Source: Barthelona sp. PCE (Eukaryota; Metamonada: BaSk clade). From it: DNA of 64,000 nt. Under the pieces are notes generated by a model. That model did no database searches, had not been told where the DNA came from, and saw nothing but the letters and a program-made list of their open reading frames with translations. The stretch is taken from contig JAUFOR010000008.1 of NCBI GenBank assembly GCA_040285745.1, positions 1 to 64,000 of the forward strand. Direction: 5' to 3'. Position numbers and translations under genes: made by a program. Shown here piece after piece: positions 63,119 through 64,000 of this stretch; positions within the stretch are counted from its first letter, which is position 1, and the number at the start of each line of letters is the position of its first letter.

Positions 63119-63713
63119 ATGTTTCAAAGGTAAGAAAATGTTTTTACATTCCTACATTGTTTTCAATTTTATAACTTCTTTCATGCTAATTAAAAGAAGA
63201 GCTTTTGAGCTGCTGCAAAAAGCAGCTGTTTGTGTTCAGTCAGTAGCTACTAAAGTTGGTCAAAGTGCAGCAGCAAAAACAGTTAGCGCAGCAACTACTG
63301 CTTCAAAGGCAGCCAAGGCAGCCAAGGCATCGAAAGCGGCTAGTCTTCTACAATCAACCACAGCTAAAGCAATGGGATACGTTCCTAAGGGAAGTCTTGC
63401 GGCAGTTGCTCAAAGTGCTGCAGCCACTGTTTCACAAACTGCAAGCGCTGTCAAGGCATCGAAAGCGGCTAGTCTTCTACAATCAGCAACAGCTAAAGCA
63501 ATAGGATACGTTCCTAAAGGAAGCGCTGCAGCACTCGCTCAAAGTGCTGCAGCAAAAGCTGCCAACGCCGCATCCAAGGTAACAAAAGTATCAAAGGCAG
63601 GGAGGATACTTGGCATTGGCGGTAAAGCTTTAGGGATTTGTGGTCATATTTCAACAGCAATTTTGGTTTATGATGGAATCAAATTGGTCTATAATGTCAC
63701 TTTAGCACAATAA
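63119..63713 (+). CDS. Small Ala/Lys-rich protein with a 43-residue internal duplication and C-terminal hydrophobic segment
   Basis: I place the start at ATG 63119 with a 67-nt intron 63130-63196 (GTAAG to AAAAG); splicing joins MFQ-R to RAFELLQKAA in frame. Without splicing the frame opens at 63138 or 63183. The mature part has two near-identical 43-residue repeats (KASKAASLLQS to about QSAA), at about residues 45-130. It ends with a glycine-rich hydrophobic stretch (ILGIGGKALGICGHISTAILVY) that could insert in a membrane. The composition is strongly alanine, lysine and serine, predicted helical. Function unknown; a structural, amphipathic-helical or secreted-granule role is only a guess. 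Confidence 0.6.
63324..63581 (+). repeat. Two tandem 129-bp coding repeats
   Basis: 63324-63452 and 63453-63581. Both open AAGGCATCGAAAGCGGC and stay near-identical for the first 80 or so bases, then drift. The period is 43 codons, so the frame is kept. Confidence 0.75.
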
Positions 63714-63754
63714 AAAAAGAAAATATTTTTTGAGGATAGTTTGAACATTCTAGA

Positions 63755-64000
63755 TTACTCCTTACAAATAGCTGTTAACATTCCACATTCAATATCCAAA
63801 TCTGGTTCGTATATTGTGTGCAAAAGTCGAATGCCTTTTGATGAAATGATATCCACAATGTCCATACAACTCACAGGTGTAAAAGAAACTGATTTGGCCT
63901 CTAAATTTATACCCTCAACAATATAGATAATGTCTTCCACGATGAGTAAACGGCAAGAACATAATATGAATGGGAAGAATTCAGGTTCTTCAGGTTCTTC
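63755..64000 (-). CDS. 3' end of a possible host gene, cut by the window edge
   Basis: The minus-strand frame is open from the window edge to a TAA. It begins with an acidic EEPEEPE stretch, followed by FFPFILCS and LLIVEDII, then about 50 residues with no known motif. The LIVEDII string recalls a phosphoribosyltransferase loop, but the surrounding residues do not support that. The opposite strand is also open (63741-63926), so the assignment is weak. Confidence 0.35.
   Translation of the reverse strand, partial: EEPEEPEFFPFILCSCRLLIVEDIIYIVEGINLEAKSVSFTPVSCMDIVDIISSKGIRLLHTIYEPDLDIECGMLTAICKE

Noticed and set aside
63755-64000. LIVEDII similarity to hypoxanthine phosphoribosyltransferase
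   Set aside because: The match is limited to about seven residues. The residues that follow the loop in that family are absent, and the protein ends at the wrong distance.
1-64000. CRISPR array, bacterial operons or phage
   Set aside because: No regularly spaced short repeats, no ribosome-binding sites, and the RNA genes and elements are eukaryotic.

Overview
The window is eukaryotic, AT-rich and almost entirely retrotransposon, with a short stretch of apparently single-copy sequence at its right end. Two 5S rRNA genes carry the GGTTAGTACT block of metazoan 5S. A few compact gene-like ORFs at the right have short-intron or trans-splice-like acceptors. PAT-type tyrosine-recombinase (YR) retroelements and an R2/NeSL-type non-LTR element are also present. 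An animal, plausibly a nematode, fits best, but no single gene proves it.

Layout. Six copies (units 1-6, all on +) of one non-LTR retrotransposon lie at 1-4097, 4098-9518, 23114-28049, 28050-33711, 47320-51780 and 51781-58063. It encodes a long protein with a reverse transcriptase (YADD), a C-terminal CCHC knuckle and a restriction-like endonuclease (PD-x13-D). Between units 2 and 3, and again between units 4 and 5, lies the same composite block. It holds a short flank with a 5S rRNA gene (- strand), then a PAT-like YR retroelement on the - strand (10010-23113; 34200-47319). The gag gene of that element is split by a second, different PAT-like YR retroelement on the + strand (15249-21863; 39433-46068). 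Both YR elements have the split direct repeats A1-core-B1-A2-B2 and encode Gag, RT, RNase H and YR. In both, gag and pol lie in one frame separated by a single TGA.

The segment 28293-51780 is a second copy of 4098-27568, about 24.2 kb away, with identical nested junctions. From about 33.5 to 51 kb this copy carries many one-base homopolymer indels. The first 4 kb are noisier still. These patterns look like unpolished long-read sequence, so many frameshifts here are probably not biological. Substitutions peculiar to units 2 and 6 show that more than one real element copy exists.

From 58064 on the sequence is single-copy: an AT-rich flank with degenerate repeats, a 704-codon intronless ORF (59851-61962), a convergent gene on - (about 62051-62812), a small Ala/Lys-rich repeat protein with a probable 67-nt intron (63119-63713), and the 3' end of another possible gene at the window edge. 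I could not assign functions to these host genes.
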